A DNA stretch of 40,183 nucleotides, taken from positions 1 through 40,183 of the forward strand of contig CAMBSB010000031.1 in the NCBI GenBank assembly GCA_945870155.1, given 5' to 3'. Below the pieces are notes generated by a model. The model was given only the letters and a program-made list of their open reading frames with translations, had not been told where the DNA came from and searched no databases. The stretch is from Paludibacter jiangxiensis. GTDB lineage: Bacteria; Bacteroidota; Bacteroidia; Bacteroidales; Paludibacteraceae. Both the position numbers and the translations under genes were made by a program. Shown here piece after piece: positions 23,112 through 32,801 of the stretch; position 1 is the first letter of the stretch, and each line of letters begins with the position of its first letter.

Positions 23112-24692
23112 ATGAGTAAAGAAAAAATATCATCGCAAGAAATCATTGATCTTTTATCAGCACAAACCGATTTCACGAAGCGACAATCAGAAGATTTTCT
23201 CAAAGCTATGTTTGGTATAATTGAGGAAAGATTGATAGCAGGCGAAACTGTAAAAATTAAAAATTTGGGGACATTCAAATCACAATGGAATGAATCGCGT
23301 AAAAGTGTTAACGTACAAACCGGAGAAGAATTTGTAATACCCGGATTTCGTAAAATTTCATTTACACCTGATTCCGAACTCAAGAATTTGGTAAATGAAC
23401 CATACGCACATCTCGAAGCAGTAGTATTAGATTCAAACCATGAAGTTACAGAAGTAGATGATGAAGATACCGAAGAACTGGAACCTTTGAACATTCTCAC
23501 TGAACAAGCACTCGAAATTAAAGGTTTATTGTCTGAAATTCAAGGGATTCCATTAACAAAGGATGAATCGAAAATTGAAGCTGAAGCTACTGTAGAAATT
23601 GAAGAAAATAATACAGCAGAAATTCCGCTGGAATCAATTATTCAAATTGATCCGAGCACTGAGAATTTATTTGACAAAATACAGGAAAAAATGCATCAAA
23701 AGTCAGAAGAATTATCAAGTTTAGAGGTAGTTGAAATAACAAAAGATGAATCTGAAATTGAAAATTCTATTATAGAAATTGATGATAATATTGAACCAGA
23801 ATTAATTGTAGCTGCAAATAACGAAGAATCAAAAATTGAAGCTGAGGAAGAAATTAAAATTAACGAGGAAATTAAAATCCAGGAAAACGACCAAACTGAA
23901 ACAAAATCAAACTATACTGCACCTGAAATTTCAACTTCCTCGAATGTATATGAAGAAGAAAAAATAGAAAATCATTATACTGAAAATATTATTGAAAATA
24001 ATGATAAAGATGAAATCACAAGTATAGCTTCAGATGTTAACCGTGTTTCTGAAGCCAATAATTTGATTGATAACAGTTTAGACCCTGTAGATTACAAAAT
24101 TAAAAGAAAATCAAAATGGTGGTTGATTTTAATTATTATACTACTAGCAATTATACTTGGATTAATTGCAACATATTTCTTATCATCAGCAACCAGATGT
24201 TGGGTAAAATATGAATTGTTTTCAGATGAAAACAAAGAAAAAACAGCCAATGTCAAAAACAACATATTGAATATCTTTGGTTTAGGTGATCCTGAAATAG
24301 CACCTAAACCCGCTAAAATCGAACAAGACAGTGTTGCAATTCAGGCAGTGGCAGAAGATTCAATTAAAGTTGATTCTATACCCGTAACACAAAGTAAAGA
24401 TACAATTGTTGATGTTTTTAACAGACCAAGAGTTTATGATGAATTCATTGGGACAGAGAAATTTGGTCAAGGCAATACATTAACCAATATCTCTAAAAAA
24501 TACTATGGACACAAAGATTTTTGGGTTTATATTTACGAAGCAAATAAGGATAAAATTAAAAATCCTGATAATATAAGTGTTGGTACTTCAATCCGAATTC
24601 CAAAAATTGATCCAAGATTAATTGACTTAGGTAATCCAATTTGTTTGAAAAAAGCCAAGGAGCTTCATGATTTATACATAGAAAAGAAGTAG
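23112..24692 (+). CDS. Membrane-spanning HU-LysM protein
   Basis: Protein of 526 aa with three parts. Residues 1-100 are an HU/IHF-like domain (SSQEIIDLLSAQTDFTKRQS, VKIKNLGTFKSQWNESRK). Residues ~105-330 are an acidic, Glu/Ile-rich low-complexity linker with recurring (D/E)ESKIEAE-like units. A basic stop-transfer KRKSKWW precedes one transmembrane helix at about 337-358, and residues ~445-500 are a LysM domain (NTLTNISKKYYGHKDFWVYI...NISVGTSIRIPKI). By the positive-inside rule HU is cytoplasmic and LysM periplasmic, which would physically link DNA to peptidoglycan. Such architectures are seen in Bacteroidota but their role is not established. It is co-transcribed with the small HU gene and ends at a strong terminator. 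Confidence 0.88.
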   Translation: MSKEKISSQEIIDLLSAQTDFTKRQSEDFLKAMFGIIEERLIAGETVKIKNLGTFKSQWNESRKSVNVQTGEEFVIPGFRKISFTPDSELKNLVNEPYAHLEAVVLDSNHEVTEVDDEDTEELEPLNILTEQALEIKGLLSEIQGIPLTKDESKIEAEATVEIEENNTAEIPLESIIQIDPSTENLFDKIQEKMHQKSEELSSLEVVEITKDESEIENSIIEIDDNIEPELIVAANNEESKIEAEEEIKINEEIKIQENDQTETKSNYTAPEISTSSNVYEEEKIENHYTENIIENNDKDEITSIASDVNRVSEANNLIDNSLDPVDYKIKRKSKWWLILIIILLAIILGLIATYFLSSATRCWVKYELFSDENKEKTANVKNNILNIFGLGDPEIAPKPAKIEQDSVAIQAVAEDSIKVDSIPVTQSKDTIVDVFNRPRVYDEFIGTEKFGQGNTLTNISKKYYGHKDFWVYIYEANKDKIKNPDNISVGTSIRIPKIDPRLIDLGNPICLKKAKELHDLYIEKK

Positions 24693-24720
24693 TATGACAT
24701 TTTGGCAATAATCTTTTTTG

Positions 24721-24759
24721 AAAGTTCTGTATTTTTTTGCAAATACAGAACTTTTTTTT
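24721..24759 (+). terminator. Rho-independent terminator after HU-LysM gene
   Basis: A perfect 14-bp stem (24721-24734 with 24741-24754, starting AAAGTTCTGT) with loop TTTTGC and a following T run. It isolates the FtsY-RimO-HU unit from the MoxR/Bat operon. Confidence 0.92.
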
Positions 24760-24854
24760 GCACTCTAAATCTTAAAAACCGCTACATATTTGGTCAGAAA
24801 AGGCAGGTTTGTATTATTAATCTAAAATCAGGTTAATAGATATTAAATCAGTGT

Positions 24855-24882
24855 TTTAGCAATCCGATTTTAACTATTTTTG
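24855..24882 (+). promoter_or_regulatory. Probable promoter of the moxR-bat operon
   Basis: TATTTTTG at 24875-24882 fits the -7 element TAnnTTTG. The -33 match, TTTA at 24855-24858 with a 16-bp spacer, is imperfect. It lies 37 bp upstream of moxR and downstream of a terminator. Confidence 0.5.
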
Positions 24883-24919
24883 CTCTACAAATTAAAATTC
24901 AAAATTAACATTGTAAAAC

Positions 24920-25915
24920 ATGGATCAATCTGTTGATATTAGAGAACTTAATGAGAGAATTGAAAAACAAAGTTCGTTCGTAGATGCTTTAGTAATGGGC
25001 ATGGATAAAGTAATTATTGGCCAAAAACATTTGGTTGAATCATTAATTATCGGTTTATTGTCCGATGGACACATTTTGCTCGAAGGGGTTCCGGGACTTG
25101 CAAAAACATTAGCCATTAAAACCCTTTCGGATTTAATAAAAAGTGATTTCAGTAGAATTCAGTTCACGCCTGATTTGTTACCGGCCGATGTTATTGGTAC
25201 AATGATTTATAGCCAAAAAAAGGAAGAATTCAGCATTAAAAAAGGACCTATTTTTGCCAACCTTATTTTAGCTGACGAAATAAACCGTGCTCCGGCTAAA
25301 GTGCAAAGTGCATTATTAGAAGCTATGCAGGAACGTCAGGTTACAATTGGTGAAAATACATATAAACTGGACGAACCATTTTTGGTCTTAGCTACTCAAA
25401 ACCCTATTGAACAAGAAGGTACTTATCCTCTTCCTGAAGCTCAAGTTGACCGTTTTATGCTAAAAGTTATTATCAACTACCCTAAAAAAGAAGAGGAAAA
25501 ATTAATCATTCGCCAGAATTTATTAAAAGACAAACCGGTAGTAAAACCAATTCTTACCCCGAAAGATATAATTGCAGCTCGTGACATAGTTCGCCAGGTT
25601 TATATCGACGAAAAAATTGAACGTTACATAGTTGATATTGTTTTTGCAACTCGTTTTCCACAGGATTATGGTTTAGATTCATTGAAAGAAATGATATCGT
25701 TTGGTGCTTCACCACGTGCTTCAATCAATTTGGCTTTAGCTTCCAGGGCTTATGCTTTTATTAAACGTCGTGGATATGTGATACCAGAAGATGTTCGTGC
25801 AGTATGTTATGATGTATTACGCCATCGTATTGGTTTAAGCTATGAGGCTGAAGCCAATAATATGACTTCGGACGAAATAATTACTGAAATTCTAAATACC
25901 ATTGAAGTCCCATAA
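24920..25915 (+). CDS. MoxR-family AAA+ ATPase
   Basis: AAA+ ATPase of 331 aa. Walker A is LLEGVPGLAKTLAIKTL (about residue 55), Walker B is NLILADEINRAPAKVQSALL, and there is LATQNPIEQEGTYPLPEAQV with DRFM downstream, the MoxR signature. MoxR proteins act with VWA-domain partners in maturation or stress tolerance. It begins an operon containing DUF58, BatA and BatB, which carry the VWA domains. The protein is full length with a normal lid domain (SFGASPRASINLALASRAYA). Confidence 0.95.
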   Translation: MDQSVDIRELNERIEKQSSFVDALVMGMDKVIIGQKHLVESLIIGLLSDGHILLEGVPGLAKTLAIKTLSDLIKSDFSRIQFTPDLLPADVIGTMIYSQKKEEFSIKKGPIFANLILADEINRAPAKVQSALLEAMQERQVTIGENTYKLDEPFLVLATQNPIEQEGTYPLPEAQVDRFMLKVIINYPKKEEEKLIIRQNLLKDKPVVKPILTPKDIIAARDIVRQVYIDEKIERYIVDIVFATRFPQDYGLDSLKEMISFGASPRASINLALASRAYAFIKRRGYVIPEDVRAVCYDVLRHRIGLSYEAEANNMTSDEIITEILNTIEVP

Positions 25916-26011
25916 TTATTTACTATTCAACAATTTACAATTATTTTTATATATTGTAAATAAATTGTTTATTTCTAAAGCTTAATATTTTGAAATTGAA
26001 TAATTAAATTA

Positions 26012-26878
26012 GTGGAAACAAGCGAATTATTAAAAAAAGTACGGAAAATAGAAATTAAGACACGTGGTTTGTCTAAAAATATTTTTGCCGGCGAATACCA
26101 TTCCGCTTTCAAAGGCAGAGGTATGACCTTTGCAGAAGTACGTGAATATCAATATGGTGACGATATCAGATCCATAGATTGGAACGTAACAGCTCGTTTT
26201 GGACATCCGTATATTAAAGTGTTTGAAGAAGAACGTGAATTGACAGTAGTGTTGATGATAGATGTTTCGGGTAGTAGAAATTTTGGAACTGTAGCTCAAA
26301 TGAAACGAGATATAATAACCGAAGTAGCTGCAACTTTAGCATTTTCAACTATTCAAAACAACGATAAAATTGGCGTAATATTCTTTTCCGATAAAATTGA
26401 AAAGTTTATTCCTCCTAAAAAAGGAAAAAAACACGTTTTGCAAATCATACGCGAACTAATTGATTTTAAACCTGATAGCACACTTACTGACATAGGAGTT
26501 GCATTGAAGTATTTCACAAATGCAATTAAAAAAAGTTCTACCGCCTTTATAATATCCGATTTCATTGACAATAATTTTGACAAAGAATTAAATATTGCCA
26601 ACCGAAAACACGATATTGTTGCGTTGCAGGTTTTCGATATTCGGGAAACTGAACTACCGGATGTAGGATTAATAAAGCTCAAAGATGCTGAAACCGGAAA
26701 AAGAATTTGGATAGATTCTTCGGATAAACGCATGAGAACCAGCTACAAACATGCATGGGGCGAGAATCAATTAGCTTTGCAGAAAATTTTTACAAAATCA
26801 GGTGTCGACCATGTATCTATGAGTACATCAGATGATTATGTAAAAGCTTTGATGAAATTATTTAAAATGAGAGCTTAA
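26012..26878 (+). CDS. DUF58 domain protein (VWA-like)
   Basis: Protein of 288 aa that starts with GTG. The DUF58 signature is near residues 45-60 (VREYQYGDDIRSIDWNVTAR), preceded by GEYHSAFKGRGMTF. A VWA-like fold follows with a MIDAS-type DVSGS at about residue 85-89. It has no transmembrane helix, so it probably works as a cytoplasmic or peripheral partner of MoxR. DUF58 directly following MoxR is the standard order of these operons. Upstream spacing of 96 bp includes no terminator. Confidence 0.92.
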   Translation: METSELLKKVRKIEIKTRGLSKNIFAGEYHSAFKGRGMTFAEVREYQYGDDIRSIDWNVTARFGHPYIKVFEEERELTVVLMIDVSGSRNFGTVAQMKRDIITEVAATLAFSTIQNNDKIGVIFFSDKIEKFIPPKKGKKHVLQIIRELIDFKPDSTLTDIGVALKYFTNAIKKSSTAFIISDFIDNNFDKELNIANRKHDIVALQVFDIRETELPDVGLIKLKDAETGKRIWIDSSDKRMRTSYKHAWGENQLALQKIFTKSGVDHVSMSTSDDYVKALMKLFKMRA

Positions 26879-26938
26879 GTTGAATTTATAATATTATTGA
26901 TTAATATTAATTGTTGAGTTATTGGTAATTACAGTTTT

Positions 26939-27898
26939 ATGAGAAAAATACTTATTTATAGTTTTGTACTTGCAAGTTTCTTTTTGGTTGATTTGAGTGC
27001 ACAAAATATAACTGCCACAGCTAAAATTGATTCTACAATGATGTGGATTGGAAATCAAACCAGGTTATGGTTTGAAATTTCACAACAAAAAAATCAAAAA
27101 GTTGTTTTTCCAATATTTTCGGATACCATTGTTGGCGGTTTAGAATTAGTTGAACCTGTTAAATTAGACACAACACAATCTCCTGATGGTCAGCTAATTG
27201 TAAGTCAAAGTTATTTAGTAACTGCATTTGAAGATTCTTTGTTTTACATTCCCTCCTACCCTTTTGTTGTTGATGGTGATACAGTTTGGTCAAAATCACT
27301 TTCGTTAAAAGTGGTTCAACCTTTCCAAATTGATACTGCATCTAATAAAATTGCTGATATTAAACCTGTTTTAAATACAAAATTTTATTGGAAAGGACTA
27401 CTTAAAAACATACTTATAGGACTGATTATCATCATAGTATTATTGATAATATTTTTCATTATTCGAAAATTTGTTCAGAAAAAACCAATTTTTGAAAAGA
27501 TGAATGATGAACCGGAATTGCCACCATACCAAATAGCCATTACAAAATTAGAAAAAATAAAAAATGAGAAACTTTGGCAACAAAACCGCATCAAAGAATA
27601 TCATACTGAATTAACTGATGTATTGCGCGAATATATAGAAAGAACGTTTGAGATTCAAAGTCTGGAAATGACATCTGAAGAAATAATTCAACAACTTGTT
27701 CATCTAAAATTTGAATCAAAACAGGCGTATCAAGCTTTGCAGCAAATACTTAAGTTAGCAGATTTGGTAAAGTTTGCCAAATGGAATCCAACAATTGACG
27801 AACATGAGCTAAGTTTAAATAATTCGTTTCTATTTGTAAACGAAACAAAAATTGAAGAGCCCGAAATTGCTGAAAATGAAGAGACAGAAAAATTGTAA
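26939..27898 (+). CDS. Bat-operon membrane protein (BatD-like/DUF4381-like)
   Basis: Protein of 319 aa with a signal peptide (cleavage likely after LSA, about residue 21), a predicted periplasmic beta-rich region to ~145, a transmembrane helix at about 157-180, and a cytoplasmic tail containing PYQIAITKLEKIKNEKLWQQ and EYHTELTDVLREYIERTFEI. The tail is typical of DUF4381 and BatD C-terminal regions, which occur between DUF58 and BatA genes. It probably assembles with the VWA membrane proteins downstream. Which name applies in databases is uncertain. Confidence 0.7.
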   Translation: MRKILIYSFVLASFFLVDLSAQNITATAKIDSTMMWIGNQTRLWFEISQQKNQKVVFPIFSDTIVGGLELVEPVKLDTTQSPDGQLIVSQSYLVTAFEDSLFYIPSYPFVVDGDTVWSKSLSLKVVQPFQIDTASNKIADIKPVLNTKFYWKGLLKNILIGLIIIIVLLIIFFIIRKFVQKKPIFEKMNDEPELPPYQIAITKLEKIKNEKLWQQNRIKEYHTELTDVLREYIERTFEIQSLEMTSEEIIQQLVHLKFESKQAYQALQQILKLADLVKFAKWNPTIDEHELSLNNSFLFVNETKIEEPEIAENEETEKL

Positions 27899-27965
27899 AT
27901 AAAATTTTTATTGAAACAATATCGTCTTGCAAATAAATTACTAAATTTTCTAATCGAAAATAATA

Positions 27966-28949
27966 ATGACATTTAATAATCCTGAATATCTTTTTTTACT
28001 CCTCATGCTTATACCAATGGTGTTTTGGTATATCAAGGAAATGTATAAATCAGATGCTAGTTTGCAAATTTCGACGCACCGAAATTTAGAACTAATACCT
28101 AAAAGCAAGAAAGTAAAATTATTACATATTCCGTTCATTTTAAGAGTATTAGCCATAATTTTAATTATTGTTGCACTGGCTCGACCTCAGGCATCAAATT
28201 CATGGCGAACCGAAAACACAGAAGGTATAGACATTATGCTGACCCTTGATGTTTCAGGAACTATGTTGGCTGAAGATTTAAAACCAAACCGACTTGAAGC
28301 ATCGAAAGAAGTGGCTACCGAATTTATTCTTTCGCGCCCCAACGACAATATTGGTTTGGTCGTATTTTCGGGCGAAAGTTTCACACAATGTCCATTAACA
28401 ACCGACCATGCTGTTTTAGTTAACTTATTTAAAGCTGTTAACTATGGAATTATTGAGGATGGAACTGCAATAGGTTTAGGTTTGGCCAATGCTGTGAATA
28501 GAATTAAGGACAGCAAAGCAAAATCAAAAGTAATTATACTTTTAACAGATGGGTCGAATAACCGCGGTGATATTGCACCAATTACAGCCGCTGAAATTGC
28601 TAAAAGTTTTGGGATCAGGGTATATGCCATCGGAGTAGGTTCGTATGGTAAAGTGAATATTCCGGTACAAACTCCTATAGGTTTACAATATCAACAAATG
28701 GATTCGGAATTTGATGAAGTTTCCTTGAAAAATATAGCCGATATGACTGGTGGTAAGTACTTTAGAGCAACTAATAATAATAAGTTAAGAGCAATATATC
28801 AGGAAATTGATCAGATGGAAAAAACCAAAATTAATGTGCGAGAATTTAATAAGAAAAATGAAGAGTATTTTATTTTTGCTCTCGTTGCGTTAGTTTTATT
28901 AATTGTTGAAGTCTTATTACGAAATACAATTTTGAAAAAAATTCCTTAA
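27966..28949 (+). CDS. batA: BatA, VWA-domain aerotolerance protein
   Basis: Protein of 327 aa: two N-terminal helices (residues 8-23 and 54-71), a VWA domain from about residue 87 to 285, and a C-terminal helix (~303-322). The MIDAS reads DVSGT (residues 95-99) with Thr where Ser is usual; Thr can still ligate metal. ILLTDGSNNRGDIAPITAAE marks the later metal site. Named by its place and similarity to the Bacteroides fragilis Bat proteins, which aid oxygen tolerance. Two VWA genes follow in tandem; BatB is the other. Confidence 0.88.
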   Translation: MTFNNPEYLFLLLMLIPMVFWYIKEMYKSDASLQISTHRNLELIPKSKKVKLLHIPFILRVLAIILIIVALARPQASNSWRTENTEGIDIMLTLDVSGTMLAEDLKPNRLEASKEVATEFILSRPNDNIGLVVFSGESFTQCPLTTDHAVLVNLFKAVNYGIIEDGTAIGLGLANAVNRIKDSKAKSKVIILLTDGSNNRGDIAPITAAEIAKSFGIRVYAIGVGSYGKVNIPVQTPIGLQYQQMDSEFDEVSLKNIADMTGGKYFRATNNNKLRAIYQEIDQMEKTKINVREFNKKNEEYFIFALVALVLLIVEVLLRNTILKKIP

Positions 28950-29013
28950 CCATACATATTTCTTTAAATACCAAATTACTGTTTCATTAAAATAAAATTC
29001 AATACATATAGCA

Positions 29014-30063
29014 ATGTTTCGATTCGCTGATCCAGAATATTTATTTCTATTACTATTGATACCCATATTGATAGACATATTTGTATACACTACAATACAA
29101 AAACATCGCAAAATTAAAATGTTTGGTAATCCTGACCTTTTAGCTGAATTGATGCCTAATGTTTCGTACATTCGTCCACAAGTTAAATTCTACATGGGAA
29201 TTATCGCTATTGTAATGATAATCATTGTATTGGCTCGCCCACAGTTTGGGACAAAAATGGAAAAAGAGAAACGTCAGGGTATTGAAGTTATGATTGCCCT
29301 AGATGTTTCTAACTCAATGTTAGCACAAGATATACAACCAAACAGATTGGAAAAAGCCAAACAGGTTTTATCAAAACTAGTTGATGATATGTCAGAGGAC
29401 AAAGTAGGTATGGTAGTTTTTGCCGGCGATGCTTACACGCAATTACCTATTACAGTAGATTATGTATCAGCAAAAATGTTTTTATCTTCGCTAACACCAA
29501 AGTTGGTTCCACGTCAAGGAACTGCCATTGGCAGTGCTATTGATTTGTGTATCAAATCATTTGGCGAAAAAAGTGCTGCAAGTAGGGCAATTATTGTTAT
29601 AACCGATGGTGAAAACCACGAAGATGACGCTATAGGTGCAGCAAAAATGGCCAAAGAAAATGGCATTATAGTGAATGTTATAGGTATGGGAAAACCCGAT
29701 GGAGCACCCATTCCGCTGGACGGAACAATGAGTTTTTGGAAAGACAAAGATGGTAATGTTGTTGTGTCGAAATTGAACGAAGAAATGTGTAAAAACATCG
29801 CTAATGCAGGAGGCGGAACGTATGTAAGAGCTGACAATACCAATTTGGCCTATAAAATAATAACAAAAGAGCTTGATAAAATGGCAAAATCGGATATTAA
29901 AACTCAAGTTTTTAAAGATTACAACGAACAGTTTCAATCATTTGCATTATTTGCTTTATTACTTTTATTTATTGATGCATTTATTTTTGAGAGAATAAAT
30001 AAAAGCTTAAGCAGATTAAGAATTTTCGATTTAAAGGAAAAATTTATCAAAAAAAATAACTAA
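29014..30063 (+). CDS. batB: BatB, VWA-domain aerotolerance protein
   Basis: Protein of 349 aa, a paralogue of the gene before it. It has N-terminal helices (YLFLLLLIPILIDIFVYTTI and MGIIAIVMIIIVLARPQ), a VWA domain with the canonical MIDAS DVSNSMLAQDIQPNRLEKAK and VITDGENHEDDAIGAAKMA, and a C-terminal helix near residues 309-325. It also carries AGDAYTQLPITVDY, a BatB-type motif. The 64-bp gap from batA has no terminator. It probably forms a membrane complex with BatA. Confidence 0.9.
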   Translation: MFRFADPEYLFLLLLIPILIDIFVYTTIQKHRKIKMFGNPDLLAELMPNVSYIRPQVKFYMGIIAIVMIIIVLARPQFGTKMEKEKRQGIEVMIALDVSNSMLAQDIQPNRLEKAKQVLSKLVDDMSEDKVGMVVFAGDAYTQLPITVDYVSAKMFLSSLTPKLVPRQGTAIGSAIDLCIKSFGEKSAASRAIIVITDGENHEDDAIGAAKMAKENGIIVNVIGMGKPDGAPIPLDGTMSFWKDKDGNVVVSKLNEEMCKNIANAGGGTYVRADNTNLAYKIITKELDKMAKSDIKTQVFKDYNEQFQSFALFALLLLFIDAFIFERINKSLSRLRIFDLKEKFIKKNN

Positions 30064-30112
30064 TTGTATTTTAAATCAGTTATATATTCAAGATTATCAG
30101 TTCAATATTAAA

Positions 30113-30778
30113 ATGAAAATAATTTATATATTAATTGCATTTGTAGTTGTAAGTCTATCAGCTAATGCTCAGCAAGAAAGCTCAGATGTGCGTTCAGGCA
30201 ATGGGCTTTATCAGTCCGAGAAGTTTACAGATGCCGAAATTGAATATCGCAAAGGTTTACAAAAAAACCAGAAATCATTCGAGGCAAATTATAATTTGGG
30301 TAATGCATTGTATAAACAAGGTAAGTTTACCGACGCATTAGAACAATATAAAATAGCAGCCGCGCTAAATCCATCGGAAAAAACTAAGTTGGCTGCTACA
30401 TTACATAATACAGGAAATGCGCTATTGTCCGACAAAAAAATTGAAGAAAGTATTGCTGCATATAAATTGGCATTAAAAGCTAATCCAACTGATGATGAAA
30501 CAAGATACAACCTGGCGTTTGCACAAGCATTGTTGAAAAAACAACAAAAAGACAAGGATAAAAATAAGGATCAGAACAAAGATCAAAATAAGGATCAAAA
30601 CAAAGATCAGAACAAAGATCAAAACAAAGATCAACAACAGCAGCAACAAAAGCCTCAAATGACTAAAGAAAATGCACAACAAATTCTGGACGCATTGATG
30701 CAAGACGAAAAAAATGCATTAGAAAAAGCTAAAAAACAACAAGTTAAAAGTAAAAAGAGTGCTGAAAAAGATTGGTAA
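30113..30778 (+). CDS. batC: BatC, TPR aerotolerance protein
   Basis: Protein of 221 aa with a signal peptide (cleavage after ANA, about residue 19), three TPR-like repeats between residues ~28 and 140 (EANYNLGNALYKQGKFTDAL is the clearest), then a low-complexity tail with six NKDQ units followed by a Gln run. The charged tail is encoded by a 12-bp tandem repeat (30563-30634), so slippage would alter length but not frame. TPRs likely scaffold BatA and BatB in the periplasm. Confidence 0.88.
   Translation: MKIIYILIAFVVVSLSANAQQESSDVRSGNGLYQSEKFTDAEIEYRKGLQKNQKSFEANYNLGNALYKQGKFTDALEQYKIAAALNPSEKTKLAATLHNTGNALLSDKKIEESIAAYKLALKANPTDDETRYNLAFAQALLKKQQKDKDKNKDQNKDQNKDQNKDQNKDQNKDQQQQQQKPQMTKENAQQILDALMQDEKNALEKAKKQQVKSKKSAEKDW
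30563..30634 (+). repeat. 12-bp tandem repeat coding for NKDQ in batC
   Basis: Six near-identical 12-bp units (consensus AACAAAGATCAA with A/G at synonymous sites) encode NKDQ. All are in frame. Confidence 0.92.
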
Positions 30779-30888
30779 TATATTTCAAATTTTGAAGTTT
30801 TGTTAAAATACTTATTCCATAATGACTTTAAATTTGATAAATAATTGAAAATCAACTAGTGGAATTTTAATTTAGAAAAGGATATAGC

Positions 30889-32712
30889 ATGAAAAATAAG
30901 ATTTTATTATTTACGTTTTTAATTCTAACTTTTGCAACGGTTAAGGCAGAAGAACCTGTGCGATTTGTTGCATCGGCTCCAGCTACTGTAATTCTTGATA
31001 AACCATTCCAGTTGGTATATTCTGTAAATGCTTCCGGAAAAGATTTGCGACTTCCTGAAATAACAAATTTTGAAGTTTTGGCCGGTCCATTTGAATCGAG
31101 AAGCTCGAGTTATCAAATAATAAATGGCAAAACAACTTCTTCTATTTCAATATCATACACTTATACATTACAAGGAACTAAAACCGGAACTTTTACAGTA
31201 CCTTCGAGTAGTATAGTAGTTGATGGTCAAAAATATAATTCAAACGGCTTATCAATAAAAGTACTTCCCGCCGATGATGCATCAGCTTCTAAATCACAAA
31301 ATAACCAACAATCCAATGGATCTTCAACTCAATCCATTTCAAATGAGAATGTGTTTATACGCACCAGTGTTTCAAAAAACAATGTTTACGAACAAGAAGC
31401 AGTTTTAGTAACCTATAAGCTTTATACTTTGGTAGATGTAGTTCAGTGTGTTAACAAGAAAATGCCTGATTTTAATGGATTTATGAAGCAAGACATTGAG
31501 CAGAATCAAAATAAGCAATTCTCTTACGAAAATTTTAATGGAAAAAATTATGGAACTGTAGTACTTTATCAGGTTTTGGTATATCCTCAAAGGTCAGGAG
31601 AGATAACGATAGATAAGGCGAATTTTGAAGCAGTTATTCGCATTCAAAACAAAACACAAGCCCGTAGTATATTTGATGATTTTTTTGAGTCCTATTCAAA
31701 CGTAAATAAAAATATAGTAGCTCCAGCCGTTAAAGTGATTGTAAAAGCATTACCTGCAAATAAACCTTCAAATTTTAATGGTACAGTTGGACGATTTTCG
31801 CTAAATTCGAACATATCGAGCATACAAACAAAAGCAAATGAAGCTATTACCATTAAAGTAAACATATCAGGTAGTGGAAACATGAAGTTGATTAAAAACC
31901 CGGAAATCAAGTTCCCTGATGGTTTTGAAGTTTATGACCCTAAAGTAAATAACAATTTCAACACTACGACTTCGGGAATTTCGGGCACAAAAACAATTGA
32001 ATATATGTTTATACCTCGACATGCCGGTAATTTCGAGATTCCTTCAGCTCAATTTTCATATTTCGATATTGAAGAAAAAACATATAAAACATTGCAAACA
32101 CCTGCTTATAATTTACAAGTAACAAAAGGTGAAGGTGGTGAAAATACAGTGGTGAATAATTATACAAGCAAAGAAGATGTAAAACAATTGGGAAAAGACA
32201 TTAGGTACATTTATACTAATCCTATAGAACTACAAAAAGAGGTTTCACCTATTTTTGATACATTAATTGGGTGGTTAATGTTTATTATACCTCTAATTAT
32301 CACGAGTATACTCTTTTTATTATTCAAAAAACAAACACAGGAAAACGCAAATATTGAATTTGTAAAAAACAAAAAAGCCAACAGATTAGCTCAAAAAAGA
32401 CTAAAATTAGCACAAAAACTACTATCTGAGGGTAAAAAAGATAAATTCTACGAAGAGGTTTTGAAAGCTGTATGGACTTATTTAAGCGATAAATTAGCTA
32501 TACCTGTGGCATCGCTCAACAAGGAAAATGTGGAATTGGAATTAACGCAAAAAGGTGTTCAACCTGCTTTGATTTCTAAATTTACTGATATTCTAAACAC
32601 CTGTGAATTTGCACGTTATGCTCCAAATTCGGGTCAGCAGGAAATGGGAAATTTGTATAATGAAACCTTAGAAAGTATTAGTAATTTGGAAAGCTTTATA
32701 AAAAAAGCTTAA
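30889..32712 (+). CDS. batD: BatD, aerotolerance protein
   Basis: Protein of 607 aa, the usual BatD length. It has a signal peptide (cleavage after VKA, residue 20) and an opening VRFVASAPATVILDKPFQLV typical of the BatD/oxygen-tolerance family. Repeated beta-sandwich regions follow to about residue 455, then one transmembrane helix at about 463-482 and a cytoplasmic tail (RLAQKRLKLAQKLLSEGKKD ... LEFARYAP-like CEFARYAPNSGQ). It probably presents the periplasmic part of the Bat complex. It follows batC by 110 bp without a terminator. Confidence 0.9.
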   Translation: MKNKILLFTFLILTFATVKAEEPVRFVASAPATVILDKPFQLVYSVNASGKDLRLPEITNFEVLAGPFESRSSSYQIINGKTTSSISISYTYTLQGTKTGTFTVPSSSIVVDGQKYNSNGLSIKVLPADDASASKSQNNQQSNGSSTQSISNENVFIRTSVSKNNVYEQEAVLVTYKLYTLVDVVQCVNKKMPDFNGFMKQDIEQNQNKQFSYENFNGKNYGTVVLYQVLVYPQRSGEITIDKANFEAVIRIQNKTQARSIFDDFFESYSNVNKNIVAPAVKVIVKALPANKPSNFNGTVGRFSLNSNISSIQTKANEAITIKVNISGSGNMKLIKNPEIKFPDGFEVYDPKVNNNFNTTTSGISGTKTIEYMFIPRHAGNFEIPSAQFSYFDIEEKTYKTLQTPAYNLQVTKGEGGENTVVNNYTSKEDVKQLGKDIRYIYTNPIELQKEVSPIFDTLIGWLMFIIPLIITSILFLLFKKQTQENANIEFVKNKKANRLAQKRLKLAQKLLSEGKKDKFYEEVLKAVWTYLSDKLAIPVASLNKENVELELTQKGVQPALISKFTDILNTCEFARYAPNSGQQEMGNLYNETLESISNLESFIKKA

Positions 32713-32801
32713 AAGTCTGAAACAAGAAATAATCAGCCATATAAGAATATGTCTGATCTGTACTTTAACATAAAATAAATATTAAAAATAAACATGAACG
32801 T

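Noticed and set aside
23096-23500. Minus-strand open frame of 134 residues
   Set aside because: It is antisense to the HU-LysM gene, has no family motif and only mirrors its codon bias.
24713-24731. TGGCA followed by a T run considered as a -24/-12 promoter
   Set aside because: The GC of the -12 element is missing at the required spacing.
29514-29937. Minus-strand open frames of 109 and 126 residues
   Set aside because: Both are antisense to batB with low-complexity sequence and no recognisable domain.
30563-30634. Regular repeats considered as a CRISPR array
   Set aside because: Units are 12 bp with no spacers and encode a protein tail.
30473-30703. Minus-strand frame with hydrophobic repeats resembling a membrane protein
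   Set aside because: It is the complement of the NKDQ repeat in batC; the apparent helix is a repeat artefact.
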